Shown: positions 1 through 14,940, numbered from the stretch's first letter. The stretch is 64,000 nt of DNA from Gymnogyps californianus (GCF_018139145.2 NC_059472.1:100762877-100826876); one strand, 5' to 3'. A program made the numbers and translations. The notes: a model not told the origin generated them from the letters alone.

Positions 1-778
1 TTCATTTGTAGTGGCAGCACAGTAGTTCTCATTCTTGGATATCTAAGAATTGAAGCACCTGTGTGCCTTTCAGTCGTTCCTGACTCTGATTCCCCTCCCT
101 AGTTCTGTAAGGGACCCTTCTGTGTAAAAACTTCAAAGGCTCAGATGCCAGAGGTTTGCAATCTTGGTTCCCCTAGCAAACTGACAGCTTGGTAGTTGGG
201 CACCATTCACTCATTGAGCAGTTTCCATAATCTGTCAAGTGAAACTAGGAATGATCATAAAATACACAATTTCTCACTATAAATACGCTATGATCTGATA
301 AGGAAATTTCCCTCCAGAGTCTAAAGCTGTCTATAAAGGCTTTGCGTGGCTGCAGTTGGTAAAACTCCATTGGTTCTGTTGAGTGAAAGCAGATATGAGC
401 AGCCCTTGGCACCTTTGGACATCCCAACCAAAGGCCTCAGTTCAAAGACATATCCCAGTGCTTTGTTACAGATGCTCTATAATTGCACCTCTGAAGCATT
501 CAATGCAGGTTTCAGAGTGGTTTTCTGACAGCTAGGGAAAAATTAGATTGTTGTTAGGTGGCTACAATTTTGAAAGTCTTGTGTGATTTCAGCAAGGAGG
601 TAAATGGTGATATAAATTAAACACATGCATAAGCAATTAAATCATAATAAGCAGTTCATGGTGATTTATCTTACTGTGAATGGGGAAAAATGCACAACTG
701 CATTGACATAGCATTAAGGAGTTTGGGCAAGAAAAACTATGCTTGTAGAAGAAATAGAGTGTTTGAGACACCAAGTCC

Positions 779-794
779 TTTTTTTTTTTTTTTT
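779..794. repeat. Homopolymer T16
   Basis: Sixteen consecutive T in AT-rich intron; no associated element seen. Confidence 0.85.
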
Positions 795-3700
795 AATTAG
801 AAATTACTATAACACTGGTGCAAATTGCAGTGCTTCATCAGCAGCAAATATCTTCTGACTAGTAAGAACTAAACTTAAAATAAATATTATCATTTCAATT
901 GCAACAAGACTGATCAGTGACTATTAACCTGGTAGTAGGATAAATGTGATGTCCTTACTAACACAGATAGTATACAAATCTCTTCCAGTGCTTTCAAAAC
1001 TGTGATGACATTTTTGGTGAAAGTATGCACAAGCAGACGTTTTAGCAGAAAACAGTGGATTATACTTAATAAAAATAAAAAATAAAAAGCACAGCCCTAT
1101 ACTTAACAAAAAGTAATGTTTTCTGTACTTTTAACTAAAAAAAAAAAACCAACCACCACACAAAAAAACAGAACTCCATTAACAGAAAATCAACTAAAAA
1201 TACAGTATTCCATGGTGGAAGCGAACCTTATTTGTAACTTATGGAGAAAGGCATCTTGTGAAGAAAGTTTTTTCCATCTTCCTTGTCCATCCAGGCAAAC
1301 ATTGAAGTAATTGGGTAGTGCTCTCTTCCTCCAGAATTTATAGTAGTAGTGAGGAGGCCCCAAAAACTGTTGTGGCCAGGCTCATAGGAAACCTTTTTCA
1401 TTTCCAAAAAGTATATGGGTTGGTGGGACAAAGGCTGCTAAATCTTCCCTTGGAGTTGCAGTAGTGCAGAAGTTTGCTAGCAACAAGGAGAGTGACAAAG
1501 GTGAAACTTGCATGATAAATCAGTCTCAATTTGTAGTTAGATAGTTCACATTATACTCACTTTCATTCATTCACCAGCTAATGTATCACCCAGTTTTCTC
1601 AAAGCTTTACTCCCCAGCAGATTGGTCCTCTCCTCTGCAGCACTGCTGAATACAATATTCTGGCAAAAGATACCAGATGCAGCAAGCAGGATAAGCAGAC
1701 AAAAATTGTTTGTGTTACGGTAGCTGACAGCAGATCTAGATCTAGCAGGCAACTATGGGAGGATATTTTTGTTTGCTTTGCTATGGTTAACTCTCCCATC
1801 TTATCATACGGCTGTACCAAGTGCTTATAGTACAAAATTGGGTGAATACTCCCTCTGAGTGAAAATGAAATGAATTAAAATGAAATTTTAATTGCTAACA
1901 AGCTGTTTTTATCATGGAGTTACAGCCATTCCAGATTTATTCAGAGAGATCAAAGAGCAGTGTAAACCTCTTAATATATATCTTCCATTCTCGTCTAAGT
2001 CTATTGTGGGACACTTCAGGTGCCAGCATAGCTAATGTCTCACTGGGTGTGAAAAAAAGCATCATGATCCTAGGAAAAATGATTTATGTAAAGCTGGCAG
2101 GTTAATCAAAGGAGAGCAATAAGTAATTACAATAACAGTAGTTACAAGTCTAGTGAAAGAGAAATGGTTAAAGTAAGGGTCGTGCCAGCATGTGTGTAGT
2201 ATTGATAGGGTCATAATTGGCCAAGCATTCATATCATGTATGTGTGATGCGATGGCATTTCTCTGTTCAGACCCTTGTATATCACAAACAAATTTTGAAT
2301 GTGGTATCTGATCACGTCAAGGGATTTCTTAGGCTTTGAAGGACAGAACCCTATTATTTCAGTCCAAATTGGAAGGGAAAAGGTAGAACATATTGAAGTA
2401 CTGATACCTAATTAGCAGATAAACATCTCACCTCTGTAGTTGTCTATAGAGGAGAGACCTGATTGATAGCAGCTGTTAACACCTTCATGACTTGAAGATG
2501 AGTGCTTGGAAAGCTTGTCTTTTTCCCAATGTGTCATTTGGTCCACTTTCACCTAGATTATGCCTTGTTTACGTCTTCTAGGAGAGAACAACTCCCACAG
2601 CTCAGTTCTGTTCATTATTTCAGTATTTTTGTAATGGTGGTTCCCTGGAAGAGAAGAAACAAAAGAATGACTTTGGGAGAAAGAAGGAAACAAAATTACA
2701 TGGATAGGGGTGTACAAAAAGCTCCTGGAATGGCAGAGCTTTTGGCAGAGAATGGATTAAAAGCTTTCAGCATGTGAAGGTAAAAGCAGATTACATGTGA
2801 TCTCTGGTAAGAAGGAGTAACAGAAATAATATCCTAAAATGGAGGCCTGGGAACACTACCAGGAGAGCTTGTAGGAAAAAATACCAAATACAAGGAACTT
2901 CTCATACGTACAATGAATTTGGCCAAGACAAACATGCCTTGTCTCTTTCTCTTCCTCAGTACATCTATATAAACATCATCTATAAACACAAACATACATT
3001 TCTTACTAAAACTATGTCACCAGTCCTTTGTCATGCCTTAAATTAATTGCTCAGAAATAATCAGGTTGCACAACTTTGCGGCTGCTTCTTATTAAAATTC
3101 GTTTCTTCAGGGCTGGACAATATTTTAATCTAACAAGCACATGGACATTGTAAAGGTTCCAAATGCCAGACTCTTTATGTAAGTAGTGTACAAGCCTAGA
3201 CAAAGTAATAAATGGCTGCTTGCATTTCACAGCTTCGTTTTCTTTACCATACTTTGGTGAAGAATCACATTGAACTCAGTTTCTTCTGCGTATTCCTTGT
3301 TCTTCCTCTCATGAAGTATGTCCTTATCTCATCCAATTTTAACCAGTTGCGTTGTCTTTGATCCTGCAGTTAGATTAGACACCTTTGCCAAGAAAGTATG
3401 ACCCACTCTTCCTCTCCCTTGCCTAAGCTTCATTTTTTTTCTTTTCATTCTCATGCATTCTTTCTAAGTCTCTTGAGCCCCTTGAGGTATAGGATCCAGC
3501 TGTAGCACGTAGGCTTTTTTCTGCTTTTAAGTATAGTCCAATACCGCAGACTTCCTCCTCTTCAGGCTAGCTTGGCTGGCCAGCTTTTCCAACTTCCCAC
3601 TGTTTCACCAAGCTTCCACTTGAATGGGTAACCTTCAGGGTTTAGTGAGTCTCCATTTTATGGGAGATGTGTAAAAAGAGCCCTGAGACCACATGCCTGA

Positions 3701-6700
3701 CTCAGGTGTTCACTGATGCAGCAAGTTCATCTCCTCTGCTGGGTTCTGTATGTTGTACAAAGTCTTATTCCCTGAATCAGCAAGACCAAGTCCATGGTTG
3801 TGTGACAACTTTTAATTCTGCTCCCTTGTACCTTTGAATTATGATGCTGTCTTCTGGTTTACGTGATCACATGCTATCATATGTACTGCATAGGATGCAC
3901 AGTACTCATTGAATGAGGAATTGGTCCATTAGTTTTTTATCATCCTTGTTCAGCATGTGGTCTCCTACCTATTTCTAATGAACATCAGCCAAATCTGCAT
4001 GCACAAGTTTTTCACAACTACTTGTGAAGTAGTGGAAAAGCACTGCTCTAAAACTAGGGATCTGAGGTACAGGGAACTGATGACCAAACGTTACAGAAAT
4101 GCCTTAGCTCATTGCCTTAAAACAGGAATACTTTCTTATAGGTGTCCAAAACCTGCTTTTTCAGATTTATTTGCATATGTGTATGGAGTAGTATTTTATA
4201 AATTGAAAGATAATGTAAAGAACTTTAGTCCCAAATGAGTTCTTAAAAAATAAGTGCATAAATGGTATTATTTCCTTACAGAAATAAAAGTGAGTCACAA
4301 TGGCATTTGGCAGGGAATCAGTCATTCAGACAGGAGAAAACTTTTGTCTGCTGAGTAGGCAGAAAATGAGATGGTTGTTAGTCATCTGTTAAACCTCAGT
4401 AATATCTAAATAAGGTCTTTAACACTTACTAAATAAAAATCTTAATGACATTCAGCACCATTTTCCTCTGCTGCTGTCTTCACTTAAGGAAGGGAAAGTT
4501 CAGCAGAATTTCCTAAATCACACTGTCATTTTGATTCAGTCCTGAAGTATTGTTCATGGTGTGGACTACGTAACTTTTGAATATTTGATTTTTGTCTCCC
4601 CAGTGTAATTAAGCAATGTTAGGTAGCCAGGCGGTCTCTATCAATGTTGCATTTCCGGGGGGAAGCTGTGTGATGTGAGTGCTGTGTGTTTTAAGGAGTG
4701 ACGTGATAAAAGTGACATTTCCTTGAACTTGTTTATGTCCAGCTACTCTTTGTCTAAAACAACCATTAATGAAGCTTTTGGTATTTTTTTAAGAATATTT
4801 GCCTCTTAAGCTCTAAAATGTTTCTCAAATCTTAAGTTTGAAGGCACTACATAAATCTTGCAGGTTGGCATTGGACCATTGAAATAGAATATTAGATCTC
4901 TGAGGGGGTAATGTAGCCATGTTGCTTATCTCATCATCTATTATATATATACTACCTGAAGTATACGTGCAGGTTATGCTTTGTTTATTTTCAACTATTT
5001 AAAAAAAAGTACAGGAGAGACATTAAAAATGGTGATCATTTTGCAAAATGACACTAAAACTTTTTATTTGCGAGCATTTACTGAGAGGGAGATATGGGAA
5101 TGTGTATGTCCCATATAGAAAGGAGACCTTGTTCTTCTCCTTCAATAATTTGTACGCAAGGACATAGCCTTAGCTAGAATATTCATCTTATGAGTAATTT
5201 CTCCATCCCTGGAAATTCTGAACTGAGGTGATGAAAGAAACATCTCTAGAAAATTATTCTTCTTGTGTTGACAACATCTCAAGTTGTTCCTGACAAATGA
5301 AGTGCAAAATTTATTTTCAAATACTATTCTGCTCAGAGTGCTCTGAAATATTTTATTTCCCTTACGATACTGGCTTTGACTTTAAATCAAGTGCTGAAAT
5401 CTGAAAATTCTGGCAAGCTTCTTCAGCAACAAGTTTTTGGGGGGAGAACTGTGACTAGTAGCTGTGGGGCATTAGTCATTATTAATACATTTTGGAAAAC
5501 ATATTGCCAGTGAATTTATGATATTGTGCTTGTGCTGTCCAGTAGTTTTAATGTTTATTGCAAACATATTTAGCAGTCGGAAAGCTAGGAGTCTGTCCAT
5601 TCTGACACCATTCAAGATGGAATTCTTGTGTATTTTGATTTTACCAATTTCCGACTTTCTAGATGTAGGCAAGTATATATCTGGTATGATCTCTAATGAA
5701 AGCCAACATATTACGTATGATATTCTGCAGACAGAGCTGTTATTTGTGACTGTACTGCTAGGCGGTTGTAAAGTGGAAGAGAAATTTTAAATCATTGTAT
5801 TTACCTGGTCCCATGAAACTTCCTACAAGGATTTCATGTGTTCCAAGTTTGGCCATTTAGGCGACAACTAATGTCAGTTATATTTCACTGAATTCACTAA
5901 AGTGAATGTGGTGTGGCTCATTTCTTGGCCTGAAATTCTTATGCGGTATGACAATATAGGGTTAAATGTTTGATATGCTTCTTTAAAGGATAGCTGTCTT
6001 TTTAGGGAGTGATGATATTGGTTTGCACTGCATGTTTTCCATTTTCTCTTAAAATATGTGAAGAGCCTTTGAGATTAAACTCACAATATGAAATAAGTAT
6101 TACTATTAAAATTAGCATGTTAAACCAGAAGGAAACCATCTTTAAAATTCTGTATCACAAGATAAAATTCAAACATCAGTAAACATCTTAGATATCAACT
6201 GCTGTATACAAAGGCCAGTCCGGGTATTCAATAAGATGATCCTTGCCTCTTGGGTATTTATTTGCAGGAGCGCAAACAATCCTGTCAGACTTACAAAAAT
6301 CATTTTTTCACCTCTAAAATTGCCCATGATGCTCATTATGTTTTTAAGTGTGCTGTAAATCTGTGTCTCACAATTTTTCTGTCATTGGAATCACAGAGGG
6401 ACAGCTTCCCTGCGTATTTGCCCACAGCTTCCCTGCATGTGGAATATCATTAAATAGCTACTTAGAAAGGATGGACTGGACCCAACAGGCATGGGTTAAC
6501 AAGTTATTATTTATGGAAAGTAATCCAGCAGTGTGGTTGTCTTGTGAATCTGCCTATGTGCCAATAAAAGGGGCCAATTTCCAGAGCAAGCTAACTCTGC
6601 TCATATACTCGTGAGTGTAGAGATGCTAAACTGCCACAATGATGTATGCAGCTGGGGCTTTACGTGGATTTAAAAACATATACAGAAGTTAAGAAGCTAC

Positions 6701-6901
6701 TTTTGTAAATCTGATTAATGGAATACAGCAGAAGGAGAAGATGTTTTCATGTAGGTTTGCTGGTTTTTATTTGGTTTGAAGTTTTTGTTTTGTTTTGCAG
6801 TGGCAGTGCAACAATGTAACATAAAATGATTAAAAATTGATTAGAAACATTGATTGTATGACCTGAACATGAATCCTCTTAAAAGCTGATGACTGGGAAA
6901 A

Positions 6902-6916
6902 GGGGGGGGGGGGGGG
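6902..6916 (+). repeat. Homopolymer G15
   Basis: Fifteen consecutive G between AAAA and AGAAGAAG; length may be imprecise. Confidence 0.9.
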
Positions 6917-9533
6917 AGAAGAAGAGCAGGTGGATTATTTCTTCTGCATTCACAGAGAGATTCCTTTTTCTTGGTTTCACACAACCACACTCTATTCAAT
7001 GAAGTAATTGCTGTACCCTTATCTCACATCCCAAGCTGAGTTCAGCATCTGGAAAAGCTTAAGAACTCAATGCATCAAATTATCCTGCTCAAACTGTTGT
7101 TTATTGCAGGCCATTTTGTCCTGTCATCTCCATGACAGAATGTCAAAGCTTTTCTTTCTGTTGCCTTCAGCTTCCAGCATCTGCAGGGATCTGATATGCT
7201 ACCTCTGCATTACACAGGGGGAAACCGTCAAACAGTCGTGATTAAGGCAGCAAGCCAGACAACTGCAGGCATTGGTAACTTCTGGTACTGCATTGCAGTG
7301 GTGCCTTCTGTTAGAGATCAGATTTCACCCTTCTCAGTCACTCAGCCATTTTGGTGGGTTTCCTAAACCTTCTGACTTCCCATGTCATGGATTGTTCTTG
7401 CCCATCTTTTCTCTTTTGCTAAAATGTTCCCAAGTGGGATGGCGTGAAACTTTATGGCTTTGCTAAGCGTGTACCAATATTACTTCCTCTCTCTCTCTCC
7501 ACTTTCAGGTTTACATAGTGGTTTCCCCTAGATGACATAAACTTTTTTGCATGTGTTAACAAAGCTACAGAGAACCTTTGGGGGGAAAAAAATCCTGTTG
7601 CAGGATTCTCAGTTCTAAAGTGTTCATTTTTATTGTATTGCCCTATTCTACTTTTTTCATTTTTTTCAGTGATATTAATTGGAATGTCTGTTCAGCCATC
7701 CAGTCTTCTACTTCAAGCTGAGAACCAGCAGTGGGAATCCACAGTGTTGCAGTTTCTCTGTTGTTGTAGCTTTAATCTGATGAAAAATGCTATGGGTATA
7801 TGCATTTAAAAAAAAAAATTTACATTTGTACAGAATTTATCTATATGCACATGTCCAGTTTTAGTGGTATAGCCCTCTCTGTGTATAGGTCTTCTGCTAT
7901 AAAAATGTCCTGAAATATAAAGACACAAATGCCTTCAAGCATCTTCTAAGATCATAGGTTTGTCACTAAATCATCATCTTCAGACATTCTGACTCATTGA
8001 GACTCTGACTCACCCTCCCTCCACTGGCCATATAGGGAGCTTACATCCTGAATGTTGGCACTTCAAAGCACTGCTTGTGCCTACAGTAAGTGTTAAACTG
8101 CTCTGCATCCCTGCCCAACAACTTGTCTGTGTTTTTTGCTTGTGAATTACTGTAATATGTTGAGTCTCAGAAAGGCACTTAATGGGTGACTTGTTTATTT
8201 TCTCTATACTTCAATGATCTGTGGCTTGAGGGATTTACCAGGTTGTTCTTGGTTATGCAAATAGTGACAGCATGGCTGAATTTGAAGTTTCCATATACTA
8301 CTCAGACTAATATGACTACATTGTATGTGGCTAAGTCTAAACAGAATTTGAATGGAACCTGTGCTTGTTAGCAAGTGTTTCAGACAATTCCTTTGCATGA
8401 AAGTAACTAAGAACTGAAAATAATGAGTTTATTCTTCAGCATAGATTCATTTAGAAATGTCATGTAGTTATTACTAAGGTTGTTAAAGGGACTCTTCCTA
8501 AGAGTAACACCTGTAACACACCCTACTCTACTGTAGTTATCTACTTAGAATAGTAAAGTAAAATTATATTTGGAAACTGGACTCTAAAGAATTACTTTAA
8601 AATTTCTCAGCCAGTATACAGTATGACTGTAAAGCCTGATTTGCAAAGATAGTGAGCTGATGTGCTCAGCACAAAAAAAAAGGTTTCTGTTCCATTACGG
8701 ATCTTGGTTTGCTGTACAACTTGAAGTTGGAGATCCAGGCTCAGAGTTTAACATTAGAGGTTCTCTTATGAAATTCTGAGAGGTTATTCTACTAGTATAG
8801 CAGTTTCAGAGATGACAAAGATATGCTTCTTTCTGTGTTTGCCATTTGTACAACTTCTTAGACATCACCAGTATGGGAAATGCATTATAGAAAATAATTC
8901 AACAAATGTAATGTTTTGTTTATTAATTCTAGGGCTCCATAAAATTAAATAATTGGATGTGAGAACACAGAGGAAGATTACATTTCACAGTTAAATGTGA
9001 TTTGGCACTCTAAAAAGTAGCTAAGTAAATTTGGCGTATACTAATAATTCTTTTTTCTTTTTATATTCATTAAAATTAAACTTTGCCTTCCTATAGTGTG
9101 AAAATTTTGGGGGTATCAAATAACACTGGACAAAAAAGTGTAAGTGATTAGCATGTTAACTTTTGATATTCAGAAATATTTGATATTCTGAACAAGGATT
9201 TCATTGTTTATGTCTCTCTGAGTGGAGAATGCTGAGCTAGAAATTGTTTCCTGCCAAGGTTTATATGGTAAGATTTGCTCTTGCTGCTTTTTTTCTATTA
9301 AGGATCCTTAGCAAGGAAGCCAATTCCAAAATTTAGTCAAAACATAGCACACTAGCAACACAAAAAATACTTTCCAGCATATAAACCAAGCAAAAATAAA
9401 CAATGTAATTCATCACGTATCATGTAAAGAACACCAGGAGCTTAGGTGTCCCATAGCATATGCTCTCCTCCTTTAACTGAAGGAATTCATTTAAGGAGTA
9501 AAAATTCCACCTTAAGTCTACTTTGTCACTGAT

Positions 9534-9901
9534 CGTTGCCTGATGCGTGAACGGAGCAGCCAATGCAGCAGGCGCTGTGTTTATGAACGACGTGTGTTCT
9601 TGCAGATGTTCCATTTGCTACATCTAACTCATTAGTTGTGTTTAAATTGTTGCACGGAGAAGAAATATTCGGGGGGAGAGGTCCACTAACACGCGTGTGC
9701 AGGTTTTTTGTAAAAATCCACCGTGTTGAAAGAGGGCACGGGTATTTCACGCATGCTATTCAGTCTAATGAATCAACTCCATTCTTGTGTTAAGGTGACT
9801 GAATCTGCGTAGTGTGCAGGAGGGGGAGTAGGGCCCTGGGTAACGTTCAGCACACAAAAACCTGATGCACCTGTTTTCCTCTTTTGCGGCTTTCTACTAC
9901 G
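9534..9901. promoter_or_regulatory. CpG-dense intronic block, candidate regulatory element
   Basis: I count 13 CpG dinucleotides between 9534 and 9751 and four more up to 9901, in DNA where the preceding 1.5 kb has only about three. Motifs include GGCGCTG, AACGACGTG and ACGCGTG. No repeat family or coding frame is recognisable. Retention of CpGs in methylated intronic DNA suggests a hypomethylated, constrained element such as an enhancer, or a GC-rich insertion of unknown origin. Function is inferred from composition only. Confidence 0.4.
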
Positions 9902-12006
9902 TGGTGATCCTTAAAGGATAATGTGCTTTTTCTGGCTTTTTTGTTTGTTTTCTTAGGGGGTTTTTTTGCTCACTGGAGGTTGCATATGGTATGTGAATTA
10001 CCTTGAAGAGAGATTGGTCTTCCAGGATATCATAAATAAATGGAGATAATGAAGAATTACACATTTGGGGTGGGATTTAGACTGCATGTCTGTGTGTGCG
10101 TGTTGGTACATATATATATATAAGGCAGAGCAAATTCAAATTATGGCTGATCAGTTGTACGCACACATACATATGTGTCTTAACTCAGAGAAGAAGGTAG
10201 CTGAAAACAAAAAGATTTTACCTTTGTAAAAATGGTTATGTATAAATCTGGCATTTAAAAAATGCAAATCTGTCATTACTTTCTATATATCTTAATTAGA
10301 TCATGTAATATATCACCTAGAAGAATTTTTTGGACTTCAGTAAATCTCTAAGGACTGCATTTGTTGTCGTTGTATAGTGAAAAGTGCATTTAGAGGGCAA
10401 AAAAGTCTTAACTGTAGGGTTAAAGGAAAGAATCTTTTCATTTAAAAGCAAAAGCAGATATGAAACACCTTTTTTGCTAGTTGAGCACATAAATGCAAAT
10501 GTCTACCCTGCCTACAAAGCTTCCAGTAGGAGAGACAGGAATTGTTTGCACAGATTATTTTATGCTTATTTTTTTTCTTGAAGTACTTTTGATGGGGGCT
10601 TGCTTCACTCTTTATGTTATCAGACTGTTTCATGTCCTGGCAGTCATGCTTTTTGGTTAGTTAGGTTACAATTAAAATAGGTAGTAGGTGTTTTCTGTCG
10701 AATGATGAAGGGCAACCTAGTGATTATTAAGAAAACTCTGTGGTATATTGAGCACTGCTGAAAGGTAGCATGATAAATAGCATCTGGCTGACAAGAGAAA
10801 CCTCAAATTATTGTATGTGGTTTATGCCAGTATGTCAGTTTTCCACATACTGAGTGATAATTTAGAAAGGGAAAAGAGCAATTCACATATATACATAAAA
10901 TCTGAATCTAATCCAGGATATCACATTACTCTGCACAGTCACATGCTATGTATGTAAGCTATTAGTAGTAAGTAATTATGATCTATATTATCTGTGAAGA
11001 ATCGAGTTGCCTTGCAGACTCTAGCAAATTAAATTGGAGGATGACTGTACATCTTCGTTGAAAGTATCTATTTGTTTTAATTGAAAATACCTACTCTAGC
11101 ATTCTGAATATGCTTGGCATGGTTTTCTAATAAACAAATTCTGTTCATTTCAGTTGCTATATTTCTGAAATCTGAGCCTGAGGAGGTACATTCTTCACAG
11201 ATCTTAATTCTTTGGGAGAATGACAGGGGTTCATCAAACTTTGATCTCCAAGGTTTCAAGCAGTTTGAAACCAGCTGCTGCTGGGTTCTGTTAAAGTCAG
11301 AGGGGTTGGATCAATCCAACAAAATACATGTTGACTTGGAAGAGAGGTTATCAGCCCTGGTTAGATTTTTAAGGTTAAAGATGAGGGTGAAGTGTGAACA
11401 TAAACTGACAGGGACATGTCTTTAGACACAAACTGAATTGAAATGTGTGGGTATGGATCAAGAAATATAGGAAGATTTATGTTGGGCTTATTTTTATAGC
11501 TGAATGATCTTTGCATTCAGATAGTCTCCCTGAAGTTATATGTAGGCTTGATCATTAAGAAACGTAATAAAGAGAGAAATCAAGCACTTCTAAGTAATTT
11601 ACTTTTTTTTTGTTACCATGTCCCTTTTTCTACTTCAAAGTGGGGATTTTTCCAGTGCCTTCAAAGTAAATGGATTTTTTAGTACAATTTCAGCTGCATA
11701 TCAGATATTCTAAAAATGTTTTTAGTCTTGTAGTTGGAGATTAAATAGACTAAAAAGACTGATATTAAAAGACAGGAAAGAACTTGTTTATCTTCAAAAG
11801 GCTTGTTGGGACACAGGTTTTGGGTAGTGAGACTCAGAAGTAGTTCAGTATTTCAGGATGGCAAACTACTGTACAATTCTGTTAGGTACATTCACCACAG
11901 AGCAAATGTCCTTGGATGCAGAGATTGCCTGTGCTTAGCACACCTATGGAGTCAAAAGCTTGGGGGCTGTATCTGGGCTTTCTTTTCTTAAATCTTAGAT
12001 ATTTGT

Positions 12007-12090
12007 TCTCAGCCTGTGTCTCAGCTTTTCCACCTGTAAAATGAGAAAAATGGCAACATACTATTAATACTTGCTACTGCTAAGGCCTTT
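12007..12090 (-). repeat. MIR-like CORE-SINE relic
   Basis: The segment with CTCAGCTTTTCCACCTGTAAAATGAG followed by an ATACTATTAATAC-like stretch resembles the reverse complement of the MIR core region (CTCAGTTTCCTCATCTGTAAAATGGG...). It is old and diverged; the family call is from memory of the consensus. Confidence 0.55.
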
Positions 12091-14868
12091 TTAGATATTT
12101 GAATTGCAAGCAGGCAGAAGTTCCAAAATATTCCTTTGTTTATTTGTCATCTGGACTAGAGGACAGTTTGTGAATGCAGAGTTGGCAAGAGTAAATACAG
12201 CCAGTTGTGGTTTAAATAACTTTCCAAGAGTGGCTGCAGCCTTTTGCCAACTAAAGGTTACCGTTAGCTACTCCGTAAAGTACACAAATGTATATCTTGG
12301 GGATACAGCTAGGTTGTCAGCTGGGACAGAATACTTTGTGTTGAAGGTGACTCTTGCAAATTTTTCCAATAACGTTTTAGTGAATCCGAAGTGCAATTCT
12401 AGCTGCTAGAGAACTTGAACATTTCATTGTCTGAGTGCTGGCTAATGTCAGAGAGGAAAATACTAGACTGGATCTTCCCTTTACCCCCAAAATCCAGAAA
12501 GTTGACTTTTGCAGCTGCAGATCAGCAAATTAGCATTAGAAATGCCAGAATATGTATTTCTTCCACTACTTCTCGTATTATAATCTAAGCAGCTGAATGA
12601 ATATATGATCTAAAAGTTGGAATAGTTTGGTTGATTGACATCTTATAAAGCTCCTGTCATCCAACAGTATATTCATAGCACATCAGAGAATATGAACCAG
12701 TACTGCCTGAAAAACTGTATGTGTAATGCAAACTCAGAACAAGCCTCATTTATGATTATTTCTTTGAAAGATATAGTTAAAAGAGAAGCGTTGCTATTAA
12801 AGGATCGGTCATTAAAGATGAACACATGCCACTGATTTTCCATCTCATTGCAGCTTTATAGTTGCCAAACTTCCTCCTGCTGAGGAAAAGCCGAAAAAGA
12901 TATTGCTTATTATTTTTAAATAGTAGCCTAGGGTTTTTGACATTTTCCACTCCACATAAATTGTGAAGCTAAGCAAGAGAGGTCAAAATGTGTTGGGATT
13001 AAGCATCCATTTTGCACCTAAACGAACTTCTGAGAAATGTGCTGAGTGTATTTGATTCTTTTTAACATAAACTCTTGAAGTCAAGTTAAGGGTGATAAAA
13101 ATTAGTGCTATGTAAAGTAGTCTTAGCCAATTTTGTTTTGGACAGAATTCCGAGGCCTTTTTCTGATCACTTGTACTTAAGTGGTGCCAGACACCATACA
13201 GGTTAGATGACAAACTGGTATTTTCTGCAAAATTCACTTCGTTATTACACAGACTTAAATGGGGATTAAAACAATTGCATCTAGTGTTCCTTAAACGTGA
13301 GAAAGAAAAGTTACTTTGATTTTAAGAAAAAAAAAAGAAAACAAGACAAGCAGACTGCTAATACAAGCAGAAAGAATGGTAGGCAGGCTTCAGGTACTGA
13401 GCAACATGGTTGAAGTTGATGGCACTGAAGAGAGAAAGAAAAAAAGGTTTTCCTTTAAAATATGACAATCCAATTTTGTGACTTTCAAGATGAAATTGGA
13501 TATTCTTTCTCAGGGGCATCGTTACCACCTTGCATTTAAAGGCATGACGTGCTGCAGCAGAAACCCACATTAGGGGGTAACCAAAGTAGTAGTAATTTTA
13601 AGAAAATTTTTAAATGCATGCAGAGATGGACTTTTATTTTTAAAATGTCATTCCTATTCAAACTAAACAATTCTAAAATGAAGCTACAGATGGAAAAGAA
13701 TTATTTTTATATGGTGTATCATGCAATAATGAAGGCTCGTGTGGCACAGAATCTTTTTCTAATATTTTCTTTGGTCTGGTTTTAACTGCCCCATACACTG
13801 AGGTTCCTTGACAGGTGCTTTTGCCCTACTGTATCTTCCAAAGGTGCTGTGCAGCCTCGTTACTTCTTGTTATTCTTTTTTCCTTGTCTTTGTCAGTCTT
13901 GTGATCTCTCCTCTTTACTTGTCATCTCCAGATTTCCAATGTTAATTATTCTTCTCAGAATTCCAAACTCTTTCTTTGATTTTATGTCTAGAAGGGAAAG
14001 CATTAGCCCAGGTCCAGTGACCGCAAAGCAGAACATTGCTCACGTCTGATAGTCCATTTTTCTGTACATTTTGTTCTTTTCAATACAAGCAAAATAAGCC
14101 TTTGAAAATTGCAGACATTTCTAGTTTAGTGTAGGTTTAATTTAGTAAAACTTTCAAAAAGGGAGGTGGGGGGGGTGAGATAGTGTTAGTAGTTTTGGTT
14201 CTGAGAGTAAGAAAATACAGCTCTCTTTTCCAGGGCCCTGAAGGAATGCTTAGGCTCAAGGGCTCAGTGCCATGCTCATGATATAAATGCTACGCGTATT
14301 TATTCTGAAATAATGTAGGCCTGTGTTATTTTCCACTACTGTATCATGTTACAAATTCATGTCCAGTGTTCTGTTCTCCCAACAACCTTTTTCAGCATTG
14401 TTGCTTTCCAAGTTTCCCAGAGAGCATCTGTGTTTGAGATTACATTTTTCCAAATAGATTAGTTGTCGTTTTCAAAATGAGGATCTTGTTTTTCTGTACA
14501 TAATTCAATTTGTTTTCTCTTACTAGTGTTTGCATATCCTCTCCATTTTAATTTCCTCCATGAATTTCAGTACTATATTACTTACTCCCTTTTCCAGATC
14601 ATGTATGAATATATTAAATAAAGATGGATGTGTAACTGATAGCTGAAGTTTTCCATCTGACGCTTCCAACAAACCTGAGATATTGCAGCTTGTCTCTTAT
14701 AAACAATTCTCCTTCCATTACCAAGACATGCCAATATTCGTGTCCCAAAAAGATATATACAAAATCTTATTCAAGGATAATTTATGCAATATTATATAAA
14801 GTGCTTTACCAACAAGTATTTATTGTACTTATGACTTTTCTCTTACCCTCTAATTCTTGATAGCTGTT

Positions 14869-14940
14869 AAAAAAAAAAAAAACCAACAAAACAACAACAA
14901 ACCAACCAACCCACCATACCCCTCCCTCCCACATCCCACT
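14869..14940 (+). repeat. A14 tract and A/C-rich low-complexity DNA
   Basis: Fourteen A, then a CCAACAAAACAACAACAAAC-type stretch grading into C-rich CCCTCCCTCCC. No poly(A)-tailed retrocopy is recognisable upstream. Confidence 0.8.

Noticed and set aside
2502..2777. 91-codon plus-strand open frame tested as the upstream CDKAL1 exon because of an APGMAE-like segment
   Set aside because: The surrounding residues do not match the CDKAL1 radical-SAM region and no splice sites fit.
4040..4130. Possible additional MIR-like relic (GGGATCTGAGGTACAGGGAACTG area)
   Set aside because: The similarity is limited to a few short words in the wrong spacing, so it cannot be separated from chance.
12104..12409. 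101-codon plus-strand open frame beginning with a hydrophobic, signal-like stretch
   Set aside because: There is no family resemblance, no promoter or splice support, and the start overlaps the end of a MIR-like relic region.
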